DNA of 64,000 nt from the NCBI RefSeq assembly GCF_006575665.1, contig NZ_CP041253.1:4067001-4131000 (forward strand). Direction: 5' to 3'. The notes beneath the pieces were generated by a model. That model was not told the DNA's origin. It made no database searches and saw nothing but the letters and a program-made list of their open reading frames with translations. Position 1 is the first letter of the stretch, and every line of letters starts with the position of its first letter. The stretch comes from Echinicola soli. GTDB lineage: Bacteria; Bacteroidota; Bacteroidia; Cytophagales; Cyclobacteriaceae. Below are positions 1 to 8,613 of the stretch, piece by piece. Both the position numbers and the translations under genes were made by a program.

Positions 1-286
1 CAATAAAAATCCCATTATCTCCCCAGTCTGTCCCGCCCCTAAAAGGCAAAATCGCCTCATCTGTAGATATTTCTTGAAGGTTAAAGTAATTTACATGATT
101 AAATAAATTGCTAAACACGGCATAGGCAGCGGCCACATTCCCTTCGACGATCTCATTTTGAGACAGTCCGGAAGCAGATGTTTCATCCAAAATTTGTTCG
201 TCCAAATCTGTGCATCCTGCTGTAATAAGCAACACCACAGCTAAGGCTGATATGATCATTTTTTTCATAGTTGAAATCATTTTCAT
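1..286 (-). CDS. SusD/RagB-family lipoprotein, N-terminal part only (cut by window edge)
   Basis: The first ~95 residues of a SusD-like outer-membrane glycan-binding lipoprotein read leftward off the window. The start ATG at 286 gives a lipoprotein signal peptide ending in the lipobox LLITAGC, with the acylated Cys at about residue 25, followed by DLDEQ. The family (established knowledge) sits on the cell surface as a lid over its SusC partner and captures oligosaccharides or peptides. The start lies 11 bases after the stop of the upstream susC gene, the usual susC-susD order and spacing, so the two are very likely co-transcribed. Two alternative ATGs (280 and 268) are in frame. The substrate cannot be told because the rest of the locus is outside the window. 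Confidence 0.85.
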   Translation of the reverse strand, partial: MKMISTMKKMIISALAVVLLITAGCTDLDEQILDETSASGLSQNEIVEGNVAAAYAVFSNLFNHVNYFNLQEISTDEAILPFRGGTDWGDNGIFI

Positions 287-297
287 GTTCAAGTTTC

Positions 298-3200
298 TTA
301 AAGTGTGATGTTCAAACCAAATATAAAAGTTCTGGCCTTTGGATAGCTCAAATAGTCTATCCCATAAGAGGAAACACCATTAATATTCCTGCTGGTATTT
401 ACTTCGGGATCATATCCATCATATGGCGTGATCACGAAGAGGTTTTGGCCAGTCAGTGAAACCCTGAGGTCCTTCACATACTTTGAGATACCTAAGTCGG
501 CGGTATTAAAATTATAGCCGACAGTAAGATTGTTTAACCGGAAGAATTGGGCATCTTTCAGGTATCTAGTGGACACCGGCGCAGCATTATTTACAGATTC
601 TTCTGGAGATGCCGTGGCTTCTGGTGTCACATTAAGTCCGCGAGCCAAACGAAGTTTGAAGAAGGAAACGTTAGCGGTATTATCATATACTTTGTTTCCT
701 GATGCCCCATTGAAGTTAAAGGACATATCGAACCGCTTCACGGTAAGGTTACCGAATAGATTATATTGGAAATCCGGTAATGCCGTTCCTGCTACAATAC
801 GATCTTGATCATTGACTACACCGTCATTATTGGTGTCCCTGAATCTATTGAGCCCATCTTCATCAAAACCAATATGATCCAATAGGTAAAAGGAGCCAAT
901 AGGTTGGTTATTGATATAGCCATTGATAGTGGCTGAAGAAAGCCCCGCTCCGGTGGCACTTCCTGATGGTATCACAGTAAAAGGAGAGTTTTTTACTTCA
1001 TTGTCAATAAAAGTAGCATTCCCTCCTACGGTCATAAAAACGTCAGTTGAAAAGCGTTGACGATAGTTCAAGGCGAGCTCCAGCCCTTGATTAATAATGT
1101 TCATATCCTCTACATTGACCCATGTGGTGCTGGCAGGTTGTACAGGATCTGCTGGGATTACTTCGAGAAGAATATTATTGGACACCTTTCTAAAGTAATC
1201 GACCGACCCTGATAGCTTAGCATCAAAAACGGCAAAATCAAGGCCTAGATTGGTCTGTGTGGATACCTCCCATTGCAAATCGGGATTGGCCAATCGCGCA
1301 AAAGTAATCCCTGCTGGAAAAGTTCCAGAATTGTCCAATGGATAACTCGTACCTCCGCTGACCGTGGCCGTATAAAGAGGTTGGGTGATCTTAGAAGGAA
1401 TTTCTTGATTGCCGGTCTGCCCCCATCCAAAGCGCAATTTCAAATCGCTAATCCAAGAAGAACGGTTTAAAAAATCTTCTTCGGAAAGCCTCCATCCCAA
1501 GGAAAATGAAGGGAAAACACCATACTTATTATTGTCACCAAACTTAGACGAACCATCTGCTCTTACTGTAGCAGTCAGTAGGTAGCGGTCATTATATTGG
1601 TAATTTAGCCTTCCAAAGAACGACTGAAGCTCATTTATGGTGGCATATCCCGTTGGTCGGTTATTAGCCAAGCTAAGATCCTGTCCCAATCCAGGGTTAT
1701 AGCGCGGCTCGATTTCCGATACCGGAAACTCATTGATACTATTGGTTCTGGACTGTATAAAAACCTCCTGGTAGGAATGTCCTGCCATTGCCGTTAGAAA
1801 GTGAACATCTTTATCATAAGTATAGGTCAAGTAATTTTCGATCAGGAAATTCCTATTATAGGCATTAGTAATTTCCAATCTTCCTATTTGCTGAGGTTCT
1901 ACACTGGGCAACTCTTGGACATCTCTAGTGGAATTACTGTTGTCTATACCCACGTTGATCTTGTATTGGAAGGCTTTACTGATATCCAAGGTTCCTGAAA
2001 TGTTTCCGATCACACGGTTTACCCTAAGGTATTCATCATAAATCTCCAGATACCGCAGTGGGTTGGTCCCTGCTGGATCCCTAAAGGGTGTACCATCCTC
2101 ATTATAAGCTGGGAAGGTAGGATTGGCCGCCAGGGCACTTCCTATAATCCCTTCCACATTGGGGCTTTGGCTCAGTGTCTGCGAGGCACTAAGATTCATG
2201 TCTATGGTAAGAATATCATTTTCTAAAAATTTCTGGGAGACATTTAGCCTACCGGTATATCGCTTTAGTTCACTGTCCTTAAGGATTCCTTCTTGATCTT
2301 GGTAACCCAATGAGGCAAAGTAAACCAGTTTTTTGCTACCACCATTGAACGAAAGGTTATGGTTTTGGGTAATGGCTGTTCTGGAGATTTCTTCTTGCCA
2401 GTTGGTATTGGCCAAGGAGTCTTGAAGAATACCGTCAACCGCTTGTACCTCACGACGGTAATCATCTGCTTTAAACACGTCTATGGGTCTGGCCATTTTG
2501 GACATCCCCATTCCCATCGTGTAATTAATTGTAGATACGCCTTCCGCACCTTTTTTGGTAGTAATCATGATGACGCCGTTAGCACCCCGACTACCATAGA
2601 TGGCCGTAGCAGAAGCATCCTTAAGTACATCGATGGATTTGATGTCTTGAGGATTGATAAAATTTAGCGGATTGTTATTTCCTCCAGTGCTGCTATTGTC
2701 CAAAACTACTCCATCAATGACAAACAACGGTGAGTTTCCTGTCCTGACTCCCCCTGGTCCTCTGATGGTTATATTTTGGCTGGCTCCGGGCTCACCACTT
2801 GACGACACCACATTTACACCAGCTACTTTACCTTGGATCAAGTCTTCTGGTGAATTGACTATTCCTCGGTTAAAGTCCTCATCCTTGACAGTAGCCATAG
2901 CTCCGGTTACATCCTTTTTCTCCTGGATACCATAGCCAACAACTATTATTTCATTAAGGTCCTGCGTGCTGCTTACCATGGTGACGCGCAAGGACTCCTG
3001 ATTTCCTACCAATATCTCTTGGCTGTCAAACCCCATAAAACTAAAGACCAAAACTGCTTCAGTCGAATTCACTTCTATGCTAAAATTCCCATCGATATCG
3101 GTAATTGTCCCATTGGCAGATCCTTGTTCCAATATACTCACACCTGGTAAGGGCGAGCCTTCACTGTCAGTGACCAATCCGGAAATGGGAATTTTATCCC

Positions 3201-3330
3201 GGTACGAAGAAACGCTATAAATACTTGCTTGGGCTTCAATTGGCCCATATACGGCAAACACCATCCATAAAAAAAACCACAAACGTGTAGCAGTTATTTT
3301 TGGTGGCAACTTATCGGTAAAGTTATCCAT
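298..3330 (-). CDS. SusC/RagA-family TonB-linked outer-membrane transporter
   Basis: A 1010-residue TonB-dependent transporter of the SusC family, which imports oligomers captured by SusD using energy from TonB-ExbB-ExbD. The sequence shows an N-terminal signal segment (about residues 13-34), a carboxypeptidase-regulatory-like domain (about 47-125, starting ISGLVTDSEGSPLPGVS), a plug domain with the SusC signature ATAIYGSRGANGVIMITT, and a long beta-barrel ending in FIFGLNITL with a C-terminal hydrophobic residue, as is normal for barrel insertion. Length is normal for the family. It is followed at once by susD and preceded on the same strand by a LacI-type regulator, with two palindromes in between that could be its operators. 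Substrate unknown. Confidence 0.95.
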   Translation of the reverse strand: MDNFTDKLPPKITATRLWFFLWMVFAVYGPIEAQASIYSVSSYRDKIPISGLVTDSEGSPLPGVSILEQGSANGTITDIDGNFSIEVNSTEAVLVFSFMGFDSQEILVGNQESLRVTMVSSTQDLNEIIVVGYGIQEKKDVTGAMATVKDEDFNRGIVNSPEDLIQGKVAGVNVVSSSGEPGASQNITIRGPGGVRTGNSPLFVIDGVVLDNSSTGGNNNPLNFINPQDIKSIDVLKDASATAIYGSRGANGVIMITTKKGAEGVSTINYTMGMGMSKMARPIDVFKADDYRREVQAVDGILQDSLANTNWQEEISRTAITQNHNLSFNGGSKKLVYFASLGYQDQEGILKDSELKRYTGRLNVSQKFLENDILTIDMNLSASQTLSQSPNVEGIIGSALAANPTFPAYNEDGTPFRDPAGTNPLRYLEIYDEYLRVNRVIGNISGTLDISKAFQYKINVGIDNSNSTRDVQELPSVEPQQIGRLEITNAYNRNFLIENYLTYTYDKDVHFLTAMAGHSYQEVFIQSRTNSINEFPVSEIEPRYNPGLGQDLSLANNRPTGYATINELQSFFGRLNYQYNDRYLLTATVRADGSSKFGDNNKYGVFPSFSLGWRLSEEDFLNRSSWISDLKLRFGWGQTGNQEIPSKITQPLYTATVSGGTSYPLDNSGTFPAGITFARLANPDLQWEVSTQTNLGLDFAVFDAKLSGSVDYFRKVSNNILLEVIPADPVQPASTTWVNVEDMNIINQGLELALNYRQRFSTDVFMTVGGNATFIDNEVKNSPFTVIPSGSATGAGLSSATINGYINNQPIGSFYLLDHIGFDEDGLNRFRDTNNDGVVNDQDRIVAGTALPDFQYNLFGNLTVKRFDMSFNFNGASGNKVYDNTANVSFFKLRLARGLNVTPEATASPEESVNNAAPVSTRYLKDAQFFRLNNLTVGYNFNTADLGISKYVKDLRVSLTGQNLFVITPYDGYDPEVNTSRNINGVSSYGIDYLSYPKARTFIFGLNITL

Positions 3331-3510
3331 TAATAAAGGGTTAAGTATTGAAAATAAAATTAGCTCTAGGTTAATTTGCTACTCCCCCTTGAATAACCTT
3401 TACTTCATGGTTAAAAGCTGAATTCCGGACGGTCTCTACATAAAAGTCAACATCGTCAACCTTTTCTTTCGCTGATAGACGAAATTAGTTTGATAAGAGT
3501 TATTCTTGGG

Positions 3511-3524
3511 TATTTGCCCAAATA
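3511..3524. promoter_or_regulatory. Palindromic operator candidate, promoter-proximal copy
   Basis: TATTTG-CC-CAAATA is a perfect 6+6 bp inverted repeat with a 2-bp centre. It lies just downstream (in the susC direction) of the -7 element at 3532-3539, so it would overlap the susC transcription start. A near copy is centred 106 bp away at 3617-3630. Size and position fit a LacI-family operator; which protein binds it is inferred from the adjacent lacI-type gene. Confidence 0.6.
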
Positions 3525-3531
3525 AGTTGGA

Positions 3532-3558
3532 CAAATATATCCGAAAGTAAAAGGACAA
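3532..3558 (-). promoter_or_regulatory. Bacteroidetes-type promoter for susC
   Basis: On the minus strand TATATTTG (3539-3532) matches the Bacteroidetes -7 consensus TAnnTTTG, and a TTG (3558-3556) sits 16 bases upstream as a -33 element. It would give a leader of about 195 bases before the susC ATG at 3330. Confidence 0.5.
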
Positions 3559-3616
3559 CTTCAGTATTCATTGTGCAAAGGCTTGCGCTTGAGAAATCGA
3601 GAATATATGTGTTTAA

Positions 3617-3630
3617 TAATTGCCCAAATA
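3617..3630. promoter_or_regulatory. Palindromic operator candidate, upstream copy
   Basis: TAATTGCCCAAATA repeats the palindrome at 3511-3524 with one half-site mismatch. The 13-base core TGCCCAAATAAGT is identical in the two copies (3515-3527 and 3621-3633). It lies between the lacI-type gene and the susC promoter. The 106-bp centre spacing is close to ten helical turns, which would suit looping by a dimer-of-dimers repressor (inference). Confidence 0.55.
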
Positions 3631-3682
3631 AGTAGTAAAGGAGAAGATTTATTCAAAAAATGCAATGCCTAATCTTCAACAA

Positions 3683-4708
3683 CTATACGGGCCTAGATGA
3701 ATTTCTAACTATCAATTCCGGTTTTAGCAGCTCGTATCGAAATTGGGTCACATCAAGGTCTGATGCCAAATGGTTCATCAAAATCTTGGAAGAAAGCATG
3801 CCCAGCTCATAAACGGGTTGCCACACGGAAGTCAGTGATGGATGGAAATACTTACTGTAAGGTTCGTCATCAAATCCCACGATGGAAATATCCTCCGGAA
3901 TCCTTAACCCTTTATCCCTGATAATAGCCATGGCTCCTATGGCCACGGCATCATTGATGGCAAAAATAGCATCCGGTCGCGATCGCCTATCCAATAATCT
4001 TTTGGTGGCTTCCTCACCATCCTCCGAGGTAAATCCTTCCACCCATTCGATCAAGCTTTCATCTACTGGAATTTGATGTTTCTGAAGGGCTTTGATATAG
4101 CCGTCCATTCGGTGTTGACAGGTAGTCAGGTTTTTTGGACCAGCAATGTGGGCAATACGACGGCACCCCGTTTTGATCAGGTATTCCATAGCCTGAAATG
4201 CCCCGTCAAAATCATCCACCAGCACCCTGTCCGCATCAAAACCAGGACAATCCCTATCAAAAACCACCACAGGAATGCCTGAAGACCGTAAACGCTCGAG
4301 ATGGGTAAATTTCATGGTTTTGGAAGCAGGAGAGATCAAAAAACCATCCACCCTGTTCAGCGCAAGTGTTTCGATCAGCTTTTGTTCCTCCTCAAAGGAC
4401 TCATTGGATTGGCAGATCACCAGTTTATATCCTGCTTCATTGACCATATCCTGCACACCACTGATCACAGTGGAAAAAAAATAACTGGTGATCTCCGGTA
4501 CGATCACTCCAATGGTCTTGGTCCTTTTGCTCAAAAGGCTTACCGCGAGCATATTGGGTTGATAATCCATTTGCTTGGCCATTTTCATTACCGCTTGCTT
4601 GGTCTCCTTGCTAATGGAGGGACTATCGTGCAGGGCCCGGGAAACGGTAGATGCGGCAATATTGAGTGATTTGGCGATGTCTGTTATGGTACTGGGTCTC
4701 TTCTTCAT
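3683..4708 (-). CDS. LacI-family transcriptional regulator
   Basis: A 341-residue regulator. The N-terminal LacI helix-turn-helix is clear (about residues 7-30, ITDIAKSLNIAASTVSRAL), followed by the hinge helix (QPNMLAVSLLS) and a periplasmic-binding-protein-like sensor domain starting KTIGVIVPEI and running to the C-terminus. Such proteins bind paired palindromic operators and release or grip DNA when a sugar or nucleotide ligand binds. The gene lies directly upstream of susC on the same strand, with two matching palindromes in the 352-bp gap, so the susCD locus is the likely target. Ligand unknown. Confidence 0.95.
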   Translation of the reverse strand: MKKRPSTITDIAKSLNIAASTVSRALHDSPSISKETKQAVMKMAKQMDYQPNMLAVSLLSKRTKTIGVIVPEITSYFFSTVISGVQDMVNEAGYKLVICQSNESFEEEQKLIETLALNRVDGFLISPASKTMKFTHLERLRSSGIPVVVFDRDCPGFDADRVLVDDFDGAFQAMEYLIKTGCRRIAHIAGPKNLTTCQHRMDGYIKALQKHQIPVDESLIEWVEGFTSEDGEEATKRLLDRRSRPDAIFAINDAVAIGAMAIIRDKGLRIPEDISIVGFDDEPYSKYFHPSLTSVWQPVYELGMLSSKILMNHLASDLDVTQFRYELLKPELIVRNSSRPV

Positions 4709-4944
4709 ACAGCTATGAAGATATCAAATTTCTTGGTTATGATTAAAGGATACCATTTAAAACCTTTCCTTCACCAATAACTAACTGATAAATAATCTGT
4801 TATAACACATTTCTATAAATAGACCATCATTAAATACACTTTTAAGTTATTTATATACAATAAAAATATTTTTATAGTATAAAAGTGTCAAAATAAGTAA
4901 TTTTAACTAATCAATTTTTAAAGAAACGCTATATCCATTTTGTC

Positions 4945-6270
4945 ATGAATAAACCCAGCTACTATAATCTATTGTTTTTATGTCTATTGGCTTTTGCCTG
5001 CGTGCAAGAAAACATCGAAGAACCCAAGATGGGAACAGTCAGCATTTCCAGGATGACTTTTGAACACTTTGGCAGCATGTCACCTAACAGCCGTGTAGCA
5101 GAAGAATCGGAATGGAAACACATTTTTTCCGAATCTGCCACACTGCTCATCACTAACAAGGCCACTGGACTGGAATACACATTGGAGTACGATCCGAATA
5201 ACTTCACCGAAGCCTATCAGATCCAGCTTCCCTTTGGGGAGTATACGCTCTTCTCAGCAGTGGAAGGCGGGGATTTTGAAACCTTTTTGCCTTTCACCAT
5301 CTCTGGGGAGTTTACCCTGGACGAAACCAGCCTCGACATCAGTCTGCAGGGCAGCACCGAATACGGCCTGGTGACGGTAAAAAAGGAATTCGTCCAATCC
5401 GCCAACCTGGACGGTGAGCATGAGCTGGTCATCTGCGATCATGGAAAAATTCTTTATGGATACGTCAAAGAAGGCCTCTCGCCCACCCTGACCATCTATG
5501 AAAACTTCAACGGACAGCCTCTGCAAAAGGAGCTGGACATCTCTGCCTACAATCACTACCACTTTTACCTCAACCTAACCGAAAGTCAAGGGACGGTGAA
5601 CTTTATCGAACTGGCCATTGGGCCGTTTGAGTACCACGAGGAAACATGGATGAGAGGCGAGGAAATCAGCTATGTAACCGACAGTGAAGGAAAGATTTAC
5701 AAAGTGGTAAAGATAGGTGACCAATACTGGATGGCCGAAGATCTCAACACCACGAGGTTCTGCAATGGTGACAAGATCCCGACAGAGGGGAATATATTTT
5801 CGGAGACACCCGATATTGATATTCCTTCAAGCTCCAATAGCTTAATATCAAGTGAATACAACTACTATGCGGTCATGGATTCAAGAAATATCTGCCCATG
5901 CGACTGGCATGTTCCCTCAGATGAAGATTGGATAGAACTGGAAAAATACTTGGGTATGCCAATAGAGGAAGCCTATAACTGGGGGCCTCGTGGGAATATC
6001 CAAAATATAAGTGTAAAGCTAATGACCAGATCCATAGATTGGGAATATGTGGGTTTTGGAGGCAGTGATGAGTACGGATTAAATATCACTCCAAATACCT
6101 ACTCCAGAGGCTATCAGGCGTATTGGACATCTACTTATTCACATGAAGAAGATTACCAAGGCACGGTCCTACCTCTTGGTATCATCCGTTACTTTTCTCC
6201 CTATTCTAGGAGCATTGACAGAGAAACTGAATTTCCACACAATCTTTCTGTAAGGTGTGTTAAAGACTAA
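4945..6270 (+). CDS. Lipoprotein with FISUMP (Fib_succ_major) C-terminal domain, paralog 1
   Basis: A 441-residue predicted surface or periplasmic lipoprotein. The N-terminal signal ends in the lipobox LAFAC (Cys at about residue 19). Residues ~30-235 form a domain I cannot name that is shared by the next two genes (recurring features: EWKHIF, LPFGEYT, FTLDETSLDISL, a Y-HFYLNLTE segment). From about residue 240 comes the Fibrobacter succinogenes major paralogous (FISUMP) domain, with IYKVVKIGDQYWMAEDLN, CPCDWHVPSDEDW and the terminal SVRCVKD. FISUMP domains are common on surface proteins of polysaccharide-degrading bacteria; their exact role is not settled. It begins a run of three same-strand paralogs, 27 bp before the second. 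Confidence 0.85.
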   Translation: MNKPSYYNLLFLCLLAFACVQENIEEPKMGTVSISRMTFEHFGSMSPNSRVAEESEWKHIFSESATLLITNKATGLEYTLEYDPNNFTEAYQIQLPFGEYTLFSAVEGGDFETFLPFTISGEFTLDETSLDISLQGSTEYGLVTVKKEFVQSANLDGEHELVICDHGKILYGYVKEGLSPTLTIYENFNGQPLQKELDISAYNHYHFYLNLTESQGTVNFIELAIGPFEYHEETWMRGEEISYVTDSEGKIYKVVKIGDQYWMAEDLNTTRFCNGDKIPTEGNIFSETPDIDIPSSSNSLISSEYNYYAVMDSRNICPCDWHVPSDEDWIELEKYLGMPIEEAYNWGPRGNIQNISVKLMTRSIDWEYVGFGGSDEYGLNITPNTYSRGYQAYWTSTYSHEEDYQGTVLPLGIIRYFSPYSRSIDRETEFPHNLSVRCVKD

Positions 6271-6297
6271 TTCTTCCCTACCATTAACAGCATTATC

Positions 6298-7698
6298 ATG
6301 AAAAATAATTTTATAATAATTGCCATCATTACTTTGTTATGGGGATCATGTACCCATGAGCGAGACCAACATTCTCCAGTGGGCAAAGTACAGCTGACGA
6401 CATTATCCCTAGAAAGTTTTGGAGTAATCAACCCCAATGCAAGGACAACGGAAAATTCTTCTTGGAAGCATATTTTGCCGGAAGAAGCTACTTTGGTATT
6501 TACCAATAAATCCACTGGACAAGGCACCACCCTGTTCGTTGACCCTAGACAGTTCGGCAAAGACCTTTACGTCCAGTTACCTTTTGGTGATTATAATTAT
6601 CGGATGGAAATCGAGGGAGATATATTTGAGGATTATTTGCCCATTGAAGTCAGTGGGGATTTTACGTTGGATCAGCATGTATTGTCCTTGTCCCTTGTTG
6701 CCCAAACGTCCTATGGACTGGTGACGGTGGAAGCTGCCCACATCGAAAGGGCATTGCTCAATGAAACGTACGAAATGCCCCTCACGACCGATGGAAAAAA
6801 TTATTATACCTATGTAAAAGAAGGCATCCACCCTACCTTGACCGTTTACGAATATTTTAATGGACAGGCTATAAGTCTTGAAACACAAATCCCTTCTCAA
6901 CACCACGAGCATTTTTACCTCAAGATCACTGAAGACCAAGGGGAAGTGAATTTCGTAAGCTTGGCCATAGGAATGTTTACCTATCATGAAGAAAGCATCG
7001 ATATCATTGCTGGTGATGGGTGGGTAAAAGACGCAGATGGCAATATTTATAAAACCGTAAAAATAGGCAACCAGTACTGGATGGCAGAAAATCTACGCGC
7101 CACTACTTATTGTAATGGGGATCCCTTGGAAGTCATACGTCCAGAATACAATTACTTCCTTCAAGGAGCTAACCTTTATCCCGACTTTGTAGTAGAAGAA
7201 GAATCCGATTACAGTGACCAACCTATTTATTTTTATAATCCCAAAGCAGCCCTGAGTGATAAAAATATCTGCCCTTGTGATTGGCATGTATCCACAGATC
7301 AAGACTGGATGGAACTGGAACAGGTGCTGGGCATTCCTGAAAACGAGTTGACAAACAGGGTCAGAGGAGAAGCCCAAATGGCGGCGGACCAGCTGATGGC
7401 GCTGGACTGGGAGGAAATACATGGATACCTGCCATCTGATGTGACGATTACTGATCCATTCGGTTTTTCGGCCTATCCTTATGGTTTTTATTTGGATGAC
7501 TGGGTAGGTACAAATCAATATGAAGGATACGCCTGGTACAACCAAAACTATGACCTGGCTTGGTGGAGTGTCATTGAAAATGATGTCCTGAGCCGTGAAA
7601 TACGAACAGTAAACGATTTGTTTGATTCATCTCCTATTTATCGAGATGATAATCCAAGCAAGGATATGTTGACCATTAGATGTGTAAAAGATAATTGA
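6298..7698 (+). CDS. Lipoprotein with FISUMP (Fib_succ_major) C-terminal domain, paralog 2
   Basis: A 466-residue paralog of the preceding gene. The signal peptide ends in a lipobox (LLWGSC, Cys about residue 18). The same unnamed N-terminal domain follows (SSWKHILPEEATLVFTNK, LPFGDYNY, FTLDQHVLSL), then a FISUMP domain from about residue 245 (IYKTVKIGNQYWMAENLR, CPCDWHVSTDQDWMELE, terminal TIRCVKDN). Conserved cysteines in CPCDWHV and RCVK are kept, as in the family. Its stop overlaps a TTG that would be an alternative start of the third paralog, so the three are probably one operon. Function unknown; a surface-exposed binding role is a guess. Confidence 0.85.
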   Translation: MKNNFIIIAIITLLWGSCTHERDQHSPVGKVQLTTLSLESFGVINPNARTTENSSWKHILPEEATLVFTNKSTGQGTTLFVDPRQFGKDLYVQLPFGDYNYRMEIEGDIFEDYLPIEVSGDFTLDQHVLSLSLVAQTSYGLVTVEAAHIERALLNETYEMPLTTDGKNYYTYVKEGIHPTLTVYEYFNGQAISLETQIPSQHHEHFYLKITEDQGEVNFVSLAIGMFTYHEESIDIIAGDGWVKDADGNIYKTVKIGNQYWMAENLRATTYCNGDPLEVIRPEYNYFLQGANLYPDFVVEEESDYSDQPIYFYNPKAALSDKNICPCDWHVSTDQDWMELEQVLGIPENELTNRVRGEAQMAADQLMALDWEEIHGYLPSDVTITDPFGFSAYPYGFYLDDWVGTNQYEGYAWYNQNYDLAWWSVIENDVLSREIRTVNDLFDSSPIYRDDNPSKDMLTIRCVKDN

Positions 7699-7706
7699 AA
7701 ATAGTC

Positions 7707-8423
7707 ATGAAAAATAGCTTAATATATTGTCTTATCAGTATGTTCACCTTAATTTCCTGTATGGAAGAAAAGGCTGAACACCCCACTCAAGGATTGGTAA
7801 AATTCTCTTCCATTGATTTGCGGGAATTCAACCAATATGCCGCCAATAGCCGCATCCAAGCATCTTCGGAATGGAAGCATGTTTTTCAAGATGAAGTGAT
7901 ATTAACCATCACAAACAAAGAAAAAGAATATACCTTGTCGATCAATCCGAATGATTTTTCTACAGGCTATGAAATCATGCTACCAATGGGGGAATATACT
8001 TTTAAATCAAGAGCTTCAGCACCAAACTACACTGCTTATTTGCCATTTTCCCTATCCGGTGAGTTTGTTTTGGATAAAACCAGCCTTGACATATCATTGG
8101 AAGGTAATACCAATTACGGATTAATAACTCTCGATCCTGCCTATGTGGAATCGGCGCAATTAAGCAAAACACATGAATTGGAGATGACTGAGGATGGTCA
8201 ATTTTATTATTTATATGTGAAAAACGGGCTGCTGGTACAATTGAGCATTTACGAGTTTTTTGCAAGTCAAGAATTTGTCAAATACTTTAAAATGGAAGCA
8301 AAAAACCATTACCACTATAAACTTAACTTAACAGAAAACCAAGGTACCGGAAACATCATGGAACTGTTGTTAGCTCCATTTACCTATGGTGAAACTCCAA
8401 TTGAACTCCCCGGAGGAAATTAA
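7707..8423 (+). CDS. Lipoprotein paralog 3, lacking the FISUMP domain
   Basis: A 238-residue lipoprotein with the same N-terminal domain as the two upstream genes (EWKHVFQDEVILTITNK, LPMGEYTFKS, FVLDKTSLDISLEG, a YHYKLNLTENQG segment), ending soon after the point where the others enter FISUMP. I place the start at the ATG at 7707, which gives a clean signal peptide with lipobox TLISC; the reading frame stays open back to a TTG at 7695 that would overlap the previous stop. Either a natural short paralog or a copy that lost its C-terminal domain. A strong terminator follows at 8484. Confidence 0.8.
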   Translation: MKNSLIYCLISMFTLISCMEEKAEHPTQGLVKFSSIDLREFNQYAANSRIQASSEWKHVFQDEVILTITNKEKEYTLSINPNDFSTGYEIMLPMGEYTFKSRASAPNYTAYLPFSLSGEFVLDKTSLDISLEGNTNYGLITLDPAYVESAQLSKTHELEMTEDGQFYYLYVKNGLLVQLSIYEFFASQEFVKYFKMEAKNHYHYKLNLTENQGTGNIMELLLAPFTYGETPIELPGGN

Positions 8424-8483
8424 ACCCGAAATCAATGCCGTTTAGTTAACCTATGTCTCCGATAGTCATGCGGGGCTGACGAC

Positions 8484-8519
8484 AGATCCTTTCCCAACAG
8501 ATCGGGAAAGGATCTTTTC
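8484..8519 (+). terminator. Rho-independent terminator after the FISUMP lipoprotein operon
   Basis: A perfect 12-bp stem (AGATCCTTTCCC / GGGAAAGGATCT) with an 8-base loop is followed by TTTT on the plus strand, 60 bases after the stop of the third paralog. Confidence 0.8.
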
Positions 8520-8560
8520 ACTCATTAGGGATTGTATGAGAGAGATTCCCTCGCCGCGAC

Positions 8561-8588
8561 GAGCTGACAGCTTTGTCACCGTCAGCTC
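8561..8588. repeat. Short inverted repeat downstream of the PiT gene
   Basis: GAGCTGAC and GTCAGCTC form an 8-bp stem with a 12-base loop, 25 bases beyond the end of the minus-strand transporter gene. There is no U-tract in either direction, so terminator function is uncertain. Confidence 0.4.
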
Positions 8589-8613
8589 TTATCTAAACGG
8601 TAATAAATCCGAG

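Noticed and set aside
7695..7706. TTG start for the third lipoprotein paralog overlapping the previous stop
   Set aside because: The ATG at 7707 yields the cleaner lipoprotein signal like those of its paralogs.
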